This document shows positions 8,018 through 14,281 of a stretch of DNA of 35,553 nucleotides, in pieces. The notes under the pieces are model-generated. The model did no database searches. It was not told where the DNA came from and was given only the letters and a program-made list of their open reading frames with translations. This DNA comes from an uncultured Acetatifactor sp. (GTDB taxonomy: Bacteria; Bacillota; Clostridia; Lachnospirales; Lachnospiraceae). A program made the translations under genes and the position numbers. The stretch covers positions 1-35,553 of the forward strand of contig CAJTPH010000038.1 of NCBI GenBank assembly GCA_910578215.1, written 5' to 3'. Within the stretch, counting starts at the first letter, position 1. The number at the start of each line of letters is the position of its first letter.

Positions 8018-9022
8018 GTGAATGACAGGGCAGTGGAATTGTTGGAACAGTATGATATAGAGGTGCAGCGGACGAGAAAGGGCAGAGGCGCCATAATATG
8101 TGACACCAATCAAGGCTGCATGATATTGAAGGAATATTCCGGGAATCAGGATAGAATAGAGCTGCAGGACAGATTACTGAAACAGATAGCGCAGGCAGGA
8201 CTTGTGCAGGCGGAGAGCATTATACCCACAAGGGACGGGGAGCTGTCGGTGAAGGGCGCCGACGGCATGAATTATATATTGAAGACCTGGCAGGACGGCA
8301 GGGAATGCAGCATTTATGAAAAATCCGAGTGCGTGGAGGCGGTAAAGCTGCTGGCTAAGCTCCACGGAAGCATGAAGCTGCCCTCTGACACACAGGGTAT
8401 TCCCATGGCGTTCTCTCCTTCAAAGGAATATGAAAAGCATAATAAGGAGCTGAAGAAGGTACACAAATACCTGAAGCAGAAGGGGCAGAAAACCTGGTTT
8501 GAGCTTAACCTGCTAAACACCTTTGATTTCTTTCTTAAGCAGGCACTTTCCGTGACAGAGGAGTGGAAAGAGTACAGCGAGGCACAGTCTCACGAAGCCG
8601 CCCCCATGGAGGAGGTCGCTTTCTGCCACGGGGATTACCAATACCACAACATTTTAAGGGGAGAGACAGGATGGTTTGTGGTAAACTTTGAGAAGTGCCT
8701 GCGGGATAATCCCATCAGGGATCTGTATCTGCTTCTGCGGAAGCTTCTGGAAAAGGGTAACTGGTCCATAGCCCTGGGCACGGATCTGCTGGAGGCATAT
8801 GAGAAGGAGCGTCCCCTTCCGGCGATGAGCAGGATCGATCTATATTACCGGCTTGCCTATCCCGAAAAGTTCTGGAAGATTGTTAATTTTTATTATAATT
8901 CCGGGAAAGCTTGGATTCCCGGAAGAAATCAGGAGAAACTGGAGAAACTGATTGCGCAGGAAAAAGAAAAGCAGGCTTTTCTTGACGAGGTATTCCGCAA
9001 CGTGGAGAACCTGCGGGGATAA
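8018..9022 (+). CDS. CotS-family spore coat protein (kinase-like fold)
   Basis: A 334-residue protein of the CotS/YutH group, which has the aminoglycoside/choline-kinase fold. A FCHGDYQYHN motif in the middle corresponds to the HGDxxxxN catalytic loop; in the metal-binding position the usual DFD/DWE reads VNFEK, so kinase activity is doubtful. In B. subtilis CotS is a mother-cell coat component. GTG 8018 is preferred because AGGAGGGG lies 7 bases upstream; an in-frame ATG at 7955 has no ribosome binding site and overlaps the putative sporulation -10 box. The gene lies between cca and the PEGA lipoprotein gene. Confidence is high for the family and moderate for a coat role. Confidence 0.8.
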   Translation: MNDRAVELLEQYDIEVQRTRKGRGAIICDTNQGCMILKEYSGNQDRIELQDRLLKQIAQAGLVQAESIIPTRDGELSVKGADGMNYILKTWQDGRECSIYEKSECVEAVKLLAKLHGSMKLPSDTQGIPMAFSPSKEYEKHNKELKKVHKYLKQKGQKTWFELNLLNTFDFFLKQALSVTEEWKEYSEAQSHEAAPMEEVAFCHGDYQYHNILRGETGWFVVNFEKCLRDNPIRDLYLLLRKLLEKGNWSIALGTDLLEAYEKERPLPAMSRIDLYYRLAYPEKFWKIVNFYYNSGKAWIPGRNQEKLEKLIAQEKEKQAFLDEVFRNVENLRG

Positions 9023-9038
9023 GGGTTGGCTGCCCCCA

Positions 9039-9174
9039 CTGGGCGCTGAAAAGTAGAGACGGAACTAAAAAAACAGTCTCGGAGTGAAAGCGCCCGGAAG
9101 AAAAATTCAGCTGAGTCATAATCAGCTGAATATTTCTTCCCCCCCCTGGGCGCTGAAAAGTAGAGACGGAACTA
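9039..9174 (+). promoter_or_regulatory. Leader with a duplicated 29-bp segment and mutually exclusive hairpins
   Basis: The same 29 bases, starting CTGGGCGCTGAAAAG and ending GACGGAACTA, occur at 9039-9067 and 9146-9174. Between the copies is one AGCGCCC (9089-9095) that can pair with GGGCGCT of either copy. Pairing upstream encloses a GAGAC/GTCTC stem (9056-9060 with 9076-9080). Pairing downstream encloses a near-perfect 19-bp stem, GGAAGAAAAATTCAGCTGA with TCAGCTGAATATTTCTTCC. The second copy ends 2 bases before the lipoprotein ATG and supplies its only ribosome-binding-like sequence. Seen directly; function is inferred. Confidence 0.6.
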
Positions 9175-9176
9175 AT

Positions 9177-10664
9177 ATGGAGAATAACGTGGTACGCGAG
9201 AAAAAGTATTTCGGGAAAAAAAGGAACTGTAGTGAAACAGATAATTATGAACAAAAGGCTCTCAGGGTTAAAAAAGGGATACGGGGCGTTTGGGGAATGG
9301 CGGCGCTTGCCGTCTCGGTTATGCTGACATTTACGGCGTGCGCCGGGCTGCCCTGGGGAAACGGCAGTGAACCGCAGCCTTCCCCTACTCCGGGCAGGGC
9401 GGACACGGGGTTTGTGGCGGCGGGTCCCGACAGCTACGATTCGGCGGACACCACGGTTTTGGTGGCTAAAAACGAAGATGACAGCACGCTTACCTTTTTA
9501 AATCTTACCGTGGGGAAAAGATATACGCTCTCCATGGACGGCACTACCAGGCTGTACGATAAATACGGGGAAAGCATTTCTCTGGAGCAGGTGGAGCCTG
9601 GAGATGTGGTGGATATAACGTTTTTAAAGTCCAAGAAGCACCTTACCACACTTCAAAAGTCCCGGCGGGCGTGGAGCCAAACGAATGTGGAACGCTATGA
9701 AATCAATACGGCGCGGGGAGAAATCAGCATCGGCTCGGGAATATATAAGCTGACGTCCAACACACAGTATTTTTCCGGGAATGAAAATATTGAGATTATG
9801 GATATCAGCTCCACGGATGTGTTGAGCTTCCAGGGTATTGACAGCCAGATTTTGACGGTCTGTGTGGAAAAGGGGCACGGTTTTCTGCGGCTTGCCAATT
9901 ATGAGGATTTTGTTGGCGGATGGATAGAGATCGGTCAGAAGCAGATAGAGAGAATTACGGAGGGAATGCTCCTGGTTGTGCCGGAGGGCAGCTATAAGGT
10001 AAATGTCAGCCATAAGGGCGGAAGCGGCACTGCGGATGTGGTTATCGGCCGCGGCGAGGAGACGGTTCTGGATGTGGGAGATTTCGATATTCAAAATACA
10101 CAGAAAGGAAGCGTGCTCTTTTCCTTAAGCCCTTCGGGCGCGGAGCTGTATATTGACGGAGCACGGAAGGACGCGTCCCGGCCGGTCGCTCTGGAATACG
10201 GGCTGCATCAGGTTGTTGCCAAGGCGGCGGGGTATCATTCCATTACTCAGTATATTCGCGTGGATAAGGACTCCACAAAATTTAATATAAAGCTGGACGA
10301 GATTCAGACGGAGGCAACAGGGTCCACGGACAGCAATACAAGCAATGCATCAGGCAGTACCCCGGACAGCTCCTCGGGCAGCGTTTCGGGAAGCCAGTCT
10401 CCCGGGAATGCATATATGGTCCGCATTGAGGCGCCGGAGGGGGTGGAGGTCTATCTGGACGGCAATTATGTGGGTGTTTCGCCATGCAGCTTTCAGAAGG
10501 TTCCCGGCATTCATGTCATCATACTGAGAAAGGCCGGGTACGAGACCAGGAGCTATACCATCCAGGTTGACGACGAGGAAAAGGATTCCTCTTATTCCTT
10601 TGTGGAGCTGGCTGTAAGTGGCGAACCCGAGGAGGGGGAGGACGAGGAAGAAGATGAGGATTGA
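9177..10664 (+). CDS. PEGA-domain lipoprotein
   Basis: A 495-residue exported protein. After about 40 charged residues comes a hydrophobic stretch (about 41-54) ending TFTAC, a plausible lipobox with Cys55, then a Ser/Pro-rich spacer. Two PEGA repeats are recognisable: about 308-373 (PSGAELYIDG) and 413-480 (PEGVEVYLDG, with KVPG and RKAGYE). They are separated by a Ser/Gly/Thr linker; the C-terminus is a run of Glu and Asp. PEGA domains are small surface beta-domains of unknown ligand. I choose ATG 9177 because frames upstream run through the leader hairpins; the 40-residue preface before the signal segment is unusual, and a later start at about 9297 cannot be excluded. Confidence 0.75.
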   Translation: MENNVVREKKYFGKKRNCSETDNYEQKALRVKKGIRGVWGMAALAVSVMLTFTACAGLPWGNGSEPQPSPTPGRADTGFVAAGPDSYDSADTTVLVAKNEDDSTLTFLNLTVGKRYTLSMDGTTRLYDKYGESISLEQVEPGDVVDITFLKSKKHLTTLQKSRRAWSQTNVERYEINTARGEISIGSGIYKLTSNTQYFSGNENIEIMDISSTDVLSFQGIDSQILTVCVEKGHGFLRLANYEDFVGGWIEIGQKQIERITEGMLLVVPEGSYKVNVSHKGGSGTADVVIGRGEETVLDVGDFDIQNTQKGSVLFSLSPSGAELYIDGARKDASRPVALEYGLHQVVAKAAGYHSITQYIRVDKDSTKFNIKLDEIQTEATGSTDSNTSNASGSTPDSSSGSVSGSQSPGNAYMVRIEAPEGVEVYLDGNYVGVSPCSFQKVPGIHVIILRKAGYETRSYTIQVDDEEKDSSYSFVELAVSGEPEEGEDEEEDED

Positions 10665-10756
10665 CGGCTTTTCGGAGAGGATAATATCCCCCCGGAGCCT
10701 GTCTATCTATCGTAAAAGTAAATATTAAAAAAATATTACGTCACATCGAAATAACC

Positions 10757-10785
10757 TTGACAAACCTAAGAAAAACATTTATATA
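10757..10785 (+). promoter_or_regulatory. Strong sigma-A promoter of hup
   Basis: TTGACA (10757-10762), an exact consensus, then a 17-base spacer and TATATA (10780-10785) in an A/T-rich region, as expected for the abundant HU protein. Confidence 0.8.
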
Positions 10786-10855
10786 TATATTAGACGTTTC
10801 ACAAGAAGCATCTACGAAAGTACAAAAAAGAAACTCATTACAGGAGGAGTTCAAT

Positions 10856-11128
10856 ATGAACAAAACAGAATTGGTTGCTGCTATTGCTGAGCAGGCTGAG
10901 ATTTCCAAAAAAGATGCGGAAAAGGCTCTCAAGGCTTTTACTGATGTAGTTTGCGAGGAATTAAAGAAGGGTGAAAAGGTTCAGCTTGTAGGCTTCGGTA
11001 CCTTTGAGGTTGTCGAAAGAAAAGCAAGAGAGGGCAGAAATCCTCAGACCGGAAAGACAATGCCGATTGCAGCATCTAAGTCTCCTAAGTTCAAGGCAGG
11101 TAAGGCTTTAAAGGACATGGTGAATTAG
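10856..11128 (+). CDS. hup: HU-family nucleoid DNA-binding protein
   Basis: A 90-residue histone-like protein, the usual HU length. It starts MNKTELVAAIAEQ, has the helical dimerisation half, then GFGTFEVVERKAREGRNPQTG, which forms the DNA-grasping beta arm including the RNPQTG tip with its intercalating Pro, and ends KAGKALKDMVN. It bends and compacts DNA as a homodimer. ATG 10856 has GGAGGAG 6 bases upstream; longer upstream frames run through the promoter. It has its own consensus promoter and terminator, so it is mostly monocistronic despite standing next to rqcP, an arrangement also seen in other Firmicutes. Confidence 0.96.
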   Translation: MNKTELVAAIAEQAEISKKDAEKALKAFTDVVCEELKKGEKVQLVGFGTFEVVERKAREGRNPQTGKTMPIAASKSPKFKAGKALKDMVN

Positions 11129-11143
11129 GTTATTGCCCAAATT

Positions 11144-11183
11144 GCGGAGAACCTTCTGAAAAGGGTTCTCCGCTTTACTTTTT
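11144..11183 (+). terminator. Rho-independent terminator of hup
   Basis: GCGGAGAACC and GGGTTCTCCGC form a perfect 10-bp stem (11144-11153 with 11164-11173), followed by a T-rich tract to 11183. Confidence 0.88.
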
Positions 11184-11191
11184 ATGCACAC

Positions 11192-11277
11192 GGGTGTCCA
11201 AGGGAAAAATGTCGGCAGAGGCTGACGGACGCCCGGCGCACGGGCAGGTGAAGGTAAACCTTCCCTGCTCGATTTTT
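11192..11277 (+). promoter_or_regulatory. Candidate transcription attenuator before rqcP
   Basis: GGGCAGG-t-GAAGGT pairs with ACCTTC-CCTGCTC (about 11242-11270) and is followed by TTTTTT (11273-11278): a second intrinsic terminator only about 15 bases before the rqcP ribosome binding site. Its 5' arm CGGGC (11241-11245) can instead pair with GCCCG (11231-11235). That segment in turn belongs to an upstream stem, GGGTGTCC (11192-11199) with GGACGCCC (11227-11234). Three competing stems before a U tract is attenuator architecture; the signal is unknown. Confidence 0.5.
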
Positions 11278-11300
11278 TACAGACAGGAATGGGAGGGTTT

Positions 11301-11540
11301 ATGAGATTAGATAAGTATTTGAAGGTATCGCGCCTGATTAAGCGCCGCACGGTAGCGAACGAGGCGTGTGACAGCGGGCGTGTCATGATTAACGACAAAC
11401 CTGCGAAGGCCTCCGCCGAGGTCAGGAAGGGAGATATCATTACCGTATCCTTCGGGAATAAGGATGTGAGAGTGGAGGTGCTGGACGTTCAGGATACCGT
11501 TAAAAAGGATGAGGCCAAGGAGCTGTTCCGGTATCTGTAG
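11301..11540 (+). CDS. rqcP: S4-domain RNA-binding protein RqcP (YabO)
   Basis: A 79-residue protein made almost wholly of an S4 domain: MRLDKYLKVSRLIKRRTVANE, then GRVMINDKPAKAS and a GD-containing beta segment. In B. subtilis, YabO/RqcP binds the stalled 50S subunit and works with RqcH in C-terminal alanine tailing of stuck peptides; the sequence also resembles Hsp15. The place between hup and yabP matches the B. subtilis order. ATG 11301 is preferred over ATG 11289 because GGGAGG lies just before it. A candidate attenuator lies immediately upstream. Confidence 0.9.
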   Translation: MRLDKYLKVSRLIKRRTVANEACDSGRVMINDKPAKASAEVRKGDIITVSFGNKDVRVEVLDVQDTVKKDEAKELFRYL

Positions 11541-11612
11541 CCCATGAGGGCAGCCAGGTGGTCTCCTGTACGGATGCCTGTAATGCCGCCGTTTCCTTCC
11601 CGTATTTGTTTT

Positions 11613-11643
11613 GCATAGCAGCCCACCGGTCCGCATATACATT
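11613..11643 (+). promoter_or_regulatory. Possible sigma-E promoter for yabP-yabQ
   Basis: GCATAGCA (11613-11620) fits the first half of the sigma-E -35 element, and TATACATT (11636-11643) matches seven of eight bases of the -10 consensus CATACAHT, with 15 bases between. In B. subtilis yabP and yabQ are in the sigma-E regulon, which supports the call. Confidence 0.5.
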
Positions 11644-11678
11644 AAGAAGAAGCTGTGAAAAGCGGACAGGAGGGGCTT

Positions 11679-11969
11679 ATGGAGGATTTGAACGGCAGCA
11701 GCACGCGCGCGCATAAGGTGACAATGACCAATCGGAGAAGCTGTATGATAAACGGTGTCAACGATGTGCTTTCTTTTGATATACATGAGATTTTGCTGGA
11801 GACGGAGCAGGGGATGCTGATGATAAAAGGGGACGACCTGCATGTGAGCAGGCTCACCCTGGATAAGGGAGAGGTGGACATAGACGGCAAAATTGACAGC
11901 TTTACCTATTCTGATGTGGCTAACTCAGGACATAAAAATGAATCCCTGTTGACCAGGCTGTTCCGGTAG
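11679..11969 (+). CDS. yabP: Sporulation protein YabP
   Basis: A 96-residue protein with the YabP pattern: a short polar N-terminus, HKVTMTNRRSCMINGV, then alternating beta strands (DVLSFDIHEILLET, GMLMIKGDDLHVSRL) and GEVDIDGKID. YabP is needed for sporulation in B. subtilis and acts in the mother cell with YabQ in cortex formation; its biochemical role is unknown. ATG 11679 has AGGAGGGG directly upstream, better than the in-frame ATG at 11655. It sits 4 bases before yabQ, so the two form a unit, probably driven by the sigma-E-like promoter upstream. Confidence 0.92.
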   Translation: MEDLNGSSTRAHKVTMTNRRSCMINGVNDVLSFDIHEILLETEQGMLMIKGDDLHVSRLTLDKGEVDIDGKIDSFTYSDVANSGHKNESLLTRLFR

Positions 11970-11973
11970 GCTT

Positions 11974-12459
11974 ATGGGGAGTGAGAATTCTTTTTTGCTG
12001 CATGCCTTTTTAATGGGCGTTTTTATTACATTTGTCTACGATATTCTGCGGATATTCCGCAGGGTGATTCCGCATGCAGGCTTTTTTGTTTCGCTGGAGG
12101 ATATTGTCTTTTGGATATACTGCGGCACAGAGGTGTTTCTTCTGATGTATCATGAGGGAGACGGCAGCCTGAGATGGTTTGCGATCGTGGGGGCGCTGGC
12201 GGGAATGCTTCTATATAAAAAGCTTATCAGCGGGCTGTTTGTAAAGTATGTCTCTCTTGCCTTGGGTAAAATACTGGAAGCCTTGGGAAAGGTCTTGAAA
12301 TTTCTTTGCAGACCTCTGGGCTTTGTGGGAAGAAAAGCAGGGAAATCCGCCCGTAAAGCAGGGGGTAAGGTGCGTCGTTTCCTGCGCCGGATCAGGCGGG
12401 GGATAAAAAACAGGTTGACCATTTTCCTGAAAATGCTTAAAATGAATTTAAAAACATGA
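11974..12459 (+). CDS. yabQ: Spore cortex biosynthesis protein YabQ
   Basis: A 161-residue membrane protein. The N-terminus LLHAFLMGVFITFVYDILRI is a typical YabQ start, followed by further hydrophobic helices (about 38-58, 65-85 and a weaker one near 88-112) and a strongly basic C-terminus of Lys and Arg from about residue 118. In B. subtilis YabQ lies in the outer forespore membranes and is required for cortex synthesis. It follows yabP after 4 bases and precedes divIC, as in Bacillus. The ribosome binding site is weak (TAGG), consistent with coupling to yabP translation. The basic tail is long but not abnormal. Confidence 0.9.
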   Translation: MGSENSFLLHAFLMGVFITFVYDILRIFRRVIPHAGFFVSLEDIVFWIYCGTEVFLLMYHEGDGSLRWFAIVGALAGMLLYKKLISGLFVKYVSLALGKILEALGKVLKFLCRPLGFVGRKAGKSARKAGGKVRRFLRRIRRGIKNRLTIFLKMLKMNLKT

Positions 12460-12494
12460 TTCTCGCAGCTTGAGGATTTGAGAAAGGAAAAGCC

Positions 12495-12803
12495 ATGGCA
12501 AGGAAAAAAGTTGCTTACCGTAAGAGAAGCCAAAACCGTTTCAGCATGTTTCTGGTATCGCTGGTTGTGGTGATGATCATGGTGGCGGTTGCGATAAGAA
12601 GCGTAGGGCTGCAGAATAAGATCGATGAAAAGGCGGCGGAGCTGAAGCAGCTGGAAATGCTGATTGCAGAAGAGGAAAAACGTGCCCTGGAGATAGAGGA
12701 ATTTGGCAAGGAGGTTAAGACCAAGGGTTATATTGAGAATCTGGCAAGAGAAAAGCTGGGTCTGGTCTATGAAGGTGAGATTCTTTTTAAAGAGGCTAAG
12801 TAA
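12495..12803 (+). CDS. divIC: Septum formation initiator, DivIC/FtsB family
   Basis: A 102-residue bitopic protein with a basic cytoplasmic N-terminus (MARKKVAYRKRSQNR), one transmembrane helix (about 17-37), a coiled coil (about 40-72, heptads of Leu/Ile with Glu/Lys) and a short C-terminal domain with the family-typical YIENLAREKLGLVYEGEI. DivIC joins FtsL and DivIB in the divisome and works in vegetative and sporulation septation. An AAGGA site precedes ATG 12495. A terminator follows, separating it from spoIIE. Confidence 0.93.
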   Translation: MARKKVAYRKRSQNRFSMFLVSLVVVMIMVAVAIRSVGLQNKIDEKAAELKQLEMLIAEEEKRALEIEEFGKEVKTKGYIENLAREKLGLVYEGEILFKEAK

Positions 12804-12833
12804 AGCGGAAGGCGGAGAGCTTCCGCTTTTTTT
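12803..12833 (+). terminator. Rho-independent terminator after divIC
   Basis: AAGCGGAAG (12803-12811) pairs with CTTCCGCTT (12820-12828), followed by a run of T. The end of the T run overlaps the first possible Spo0A box of the spoIIE promoter. Confidence 0.85.
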
Positions 12834-12898
12834 GTCGCAAAACTTTAAGGGACAAGCTTCCTGTTTTGACAAAAAAACTTTTTTGCGGTTTTTATAAT
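12832..12898 (+). promoter_or_regulatory. Predicted Spo0A-activated sigma-A promoter of spoIIE
   Basis: TTGACA (12866-12871) and TATAAT (12893-12898) are both perfect consensus hexamers but 21 bases apart instead of 17. This is the known arrangement of B. subtilis spoIIG and spoIIE promoters, which need Spo0A~P. TTGTCGCA (12832-12839) matches the 0A box TTGTCGAA in seven of eight bases. An inverted copy, TTTGACAA (12865-12872), overlaps the -35, and a weaker inverted GACAA lies at 12851-12855. Confidence 0.7.
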
Positions 12899-12925
12899 GT
12901 GTACCAACAGTCCTCGCGGCATTCG

Positions 12926-12990
12926 CCGGGTCAACCGTGTTGGCTTTATGCCTGTGCAGACACGGCGCAAAGACAACACGGTTGACCCGG
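12926..12990. repeat. Perfect 17-bp inverted repeat in the spoIIE leader
   Basis: CCGGGTCAACCGTGTTG (12926-12942) is exactly complementary to CAACACGGTTGACCCGG (12974-12990), with a 31-base loop that itself folds (GCCTGTG with CACGGC). An outer CGCGG/CCGCG pair may extend it. It lies between the predicted spoIIE transcription start and start codon. Confidence 0.85.
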
Positions 12991-13036
12991 CTCATTGCCC
13001 GCGGGAATAAAGCAGCAGGAAAGGTGAGTAGGAAAA

Positions 13037-14227
13037 TTGAGTTGGAACAGGAGTGTAAATAAGGAGCAGCAGACCGCACAGGTCTCCGAGCTGTGCAGGC
13101 GAAGGCTGTTAAATTATGCGGACAGCTTCCAGGAGCTGGCGAGGAGCTATGACCTGGAGTTTCATCCTGCCCAAAACGCAGACCGGGACAGGCAGGCAAT
13201 TCTGGAGGAAAAGCGCCTGTGGGAAAACAGACAGGCTATCAGCGGCCATTTGAATGAGGTCGCAAAGATAATGACGGAGACGGCTTGTGAAGCGCTGACT
13301 CTGGCGCCCATGGAGGCAAGAAAGCGGCGCAGGCTTATACAGGCGCTGGCGGAGGAGGGCATTCGGGCGGAGAACCCCTGTTATTTTGCACAGAGCAACG
13401 GGAAGCAGGCCATCGTGCTCACCATGAAAACTGCCAGAGGGCAGAAGGCCGCCGCGGAGGATGCCGCGGATATGATATCCGTGGTACTGGACCGTAGGCT
13501 GCAGCTTTCCGTGAGCAGCCCCTTGACCATCGAGAGCGTACCCCGCAGCTTTATTCTGGAGGAGGAATCGGACTATCTTGTGCTGACGGGCTTTTCCAGA
13601 GCCGTAAAGGAGGATGAGGCGGTCTCCGGGGATAATTACGCGGTGATTGAGGCGGAAAAGGGCAGAATGACCATTATGCTCTCGGACGGCACCGGTTCCG
13701 GCGAGAGGGCGTGCAGGGGAAGCGAAAAGGTGCTTGACCTGATGGAAAAAATGCTGGAGGCAGGCTATGAGACGGGAGCCGCCATCAACATGGTAAACAC
13801 GGCGTTTTTTGCGGTAGGGGAGGACGACGACCACCCGACCCTGGACATTTGCGAAATAGACCTGTACCAGGGAAGCTGCCAGTTCAGGAAGGTGGGCGGA
13901 GCGGCGACCTTTCTGAAGCGCTCCAGGGAGGTGGAGCAGGTGTCGCTTGGCAGCCTGCCTCTGGGGATTTTTCCGCAGGTGGACGTAAAGCCCATCTACA
14001 AAAAGCTTGAGGACGGGGATTACCTGATTATGGTGTCCGACGGGGTAGTGGACGCCTTTGAAAAGGAGGACTATGAAAAAAGGATTTCCGAGGTAATCGC
14101 CGGCATAGAGGACAGCAATCCGGGGGATATTGCGGAGCGCCTGCTGCGGATTGCCCTGCGCGCCAGCGGGGGCAGGGTCCACGACGATATGACCATAGGG
14201 GTTATCGGCATTTGGGAAAATCAATAG
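13037..14227 (+). CDS. spoIIE: SpoIIE-type PP2C phosphatase lacking the membrane domain
   Basis: A 396-residue soluble protein. Residues 1-175 resemble the central region of SpoIIE (helical, linking to FtsZ and dimerisation in B. subtilis), and 176-396 form the PP2C phosphatase, with metal-binding Asp in SDGTGSG (about 216-222), SDGVVDA and DDMTIGVI. SpoIIE dephosphorylates SpoIIAA to activate sigma-F in the forespore. B. subtilis SpoIIE is about 827 residues with ten N-terminal membrane helices; none are present here. TTG 13037 is the only plausible start: an in-frame TGA lies at 13025-13027, and AGGTGAGTAGG precedes it. Its place between divIC and tilS and its Spo0A-type promoter support orthology. 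Confidence 0.87.
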   Translation: MSWNRSVNKEQQTAQVSELCRRRLLNYADSFQELARSYDLEFHPAQNADRDRQAILEEKRLWENRQAISGHLNEVAKIMTETACEALTLAPMEARKRRRLIQALAEEGIRAENPCYFAQSNGKQAIVLTMKTARGQKAAAEDAADMISVVLDRRLQLSVSSPLTIESVPRSFILEEESDYLVLTGFSRAVKEDEAVSGDNYAVIEAEKGRMTIMLSDGTGSGERACRGSEKVLDLMEKMLEAGYETGAAINMVNTAFFAVGEDDDHPTLDICEIDLYQGSCQFRKVGGAATFLKRSREVEQVSLGSLPLGIFPQVDVKPIYKKLEDGDYLIMVSDGVVDAFEKEDYEKRISEVIAGIEDSNPGDIAERLLRIALRASGGRVHDDMTIGVIGIWENQ

Positions 14228-14232
14228 CCTAT

Positions 14233-14261
14233 TTGACTTTTTGGCCTTTTTGAGATAACAT
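14233..14261 (+). promoter_or_regulatory. Predicted sigma-A promoter for tilS-hpt-ftsH
   Basis: TTGACT (14233-14238), 17-base spacer, TAACAT (14256-14261), about 20 bases before the tilS start codon. It would uncouple these essential genes from sporulation control of spoIIE. Confidence 0.6.
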
Positions 14262-14281
14262 TTAGGTGTAAAGGAAAATGG

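Noticed and set aside
9084..9176. Upstream GTG start for the PEGA lipoprotein
   Set aside because: The added 31 residues would be encoded by the leader hairpins and the repeated segment; ATG 9177 is more reasonable.
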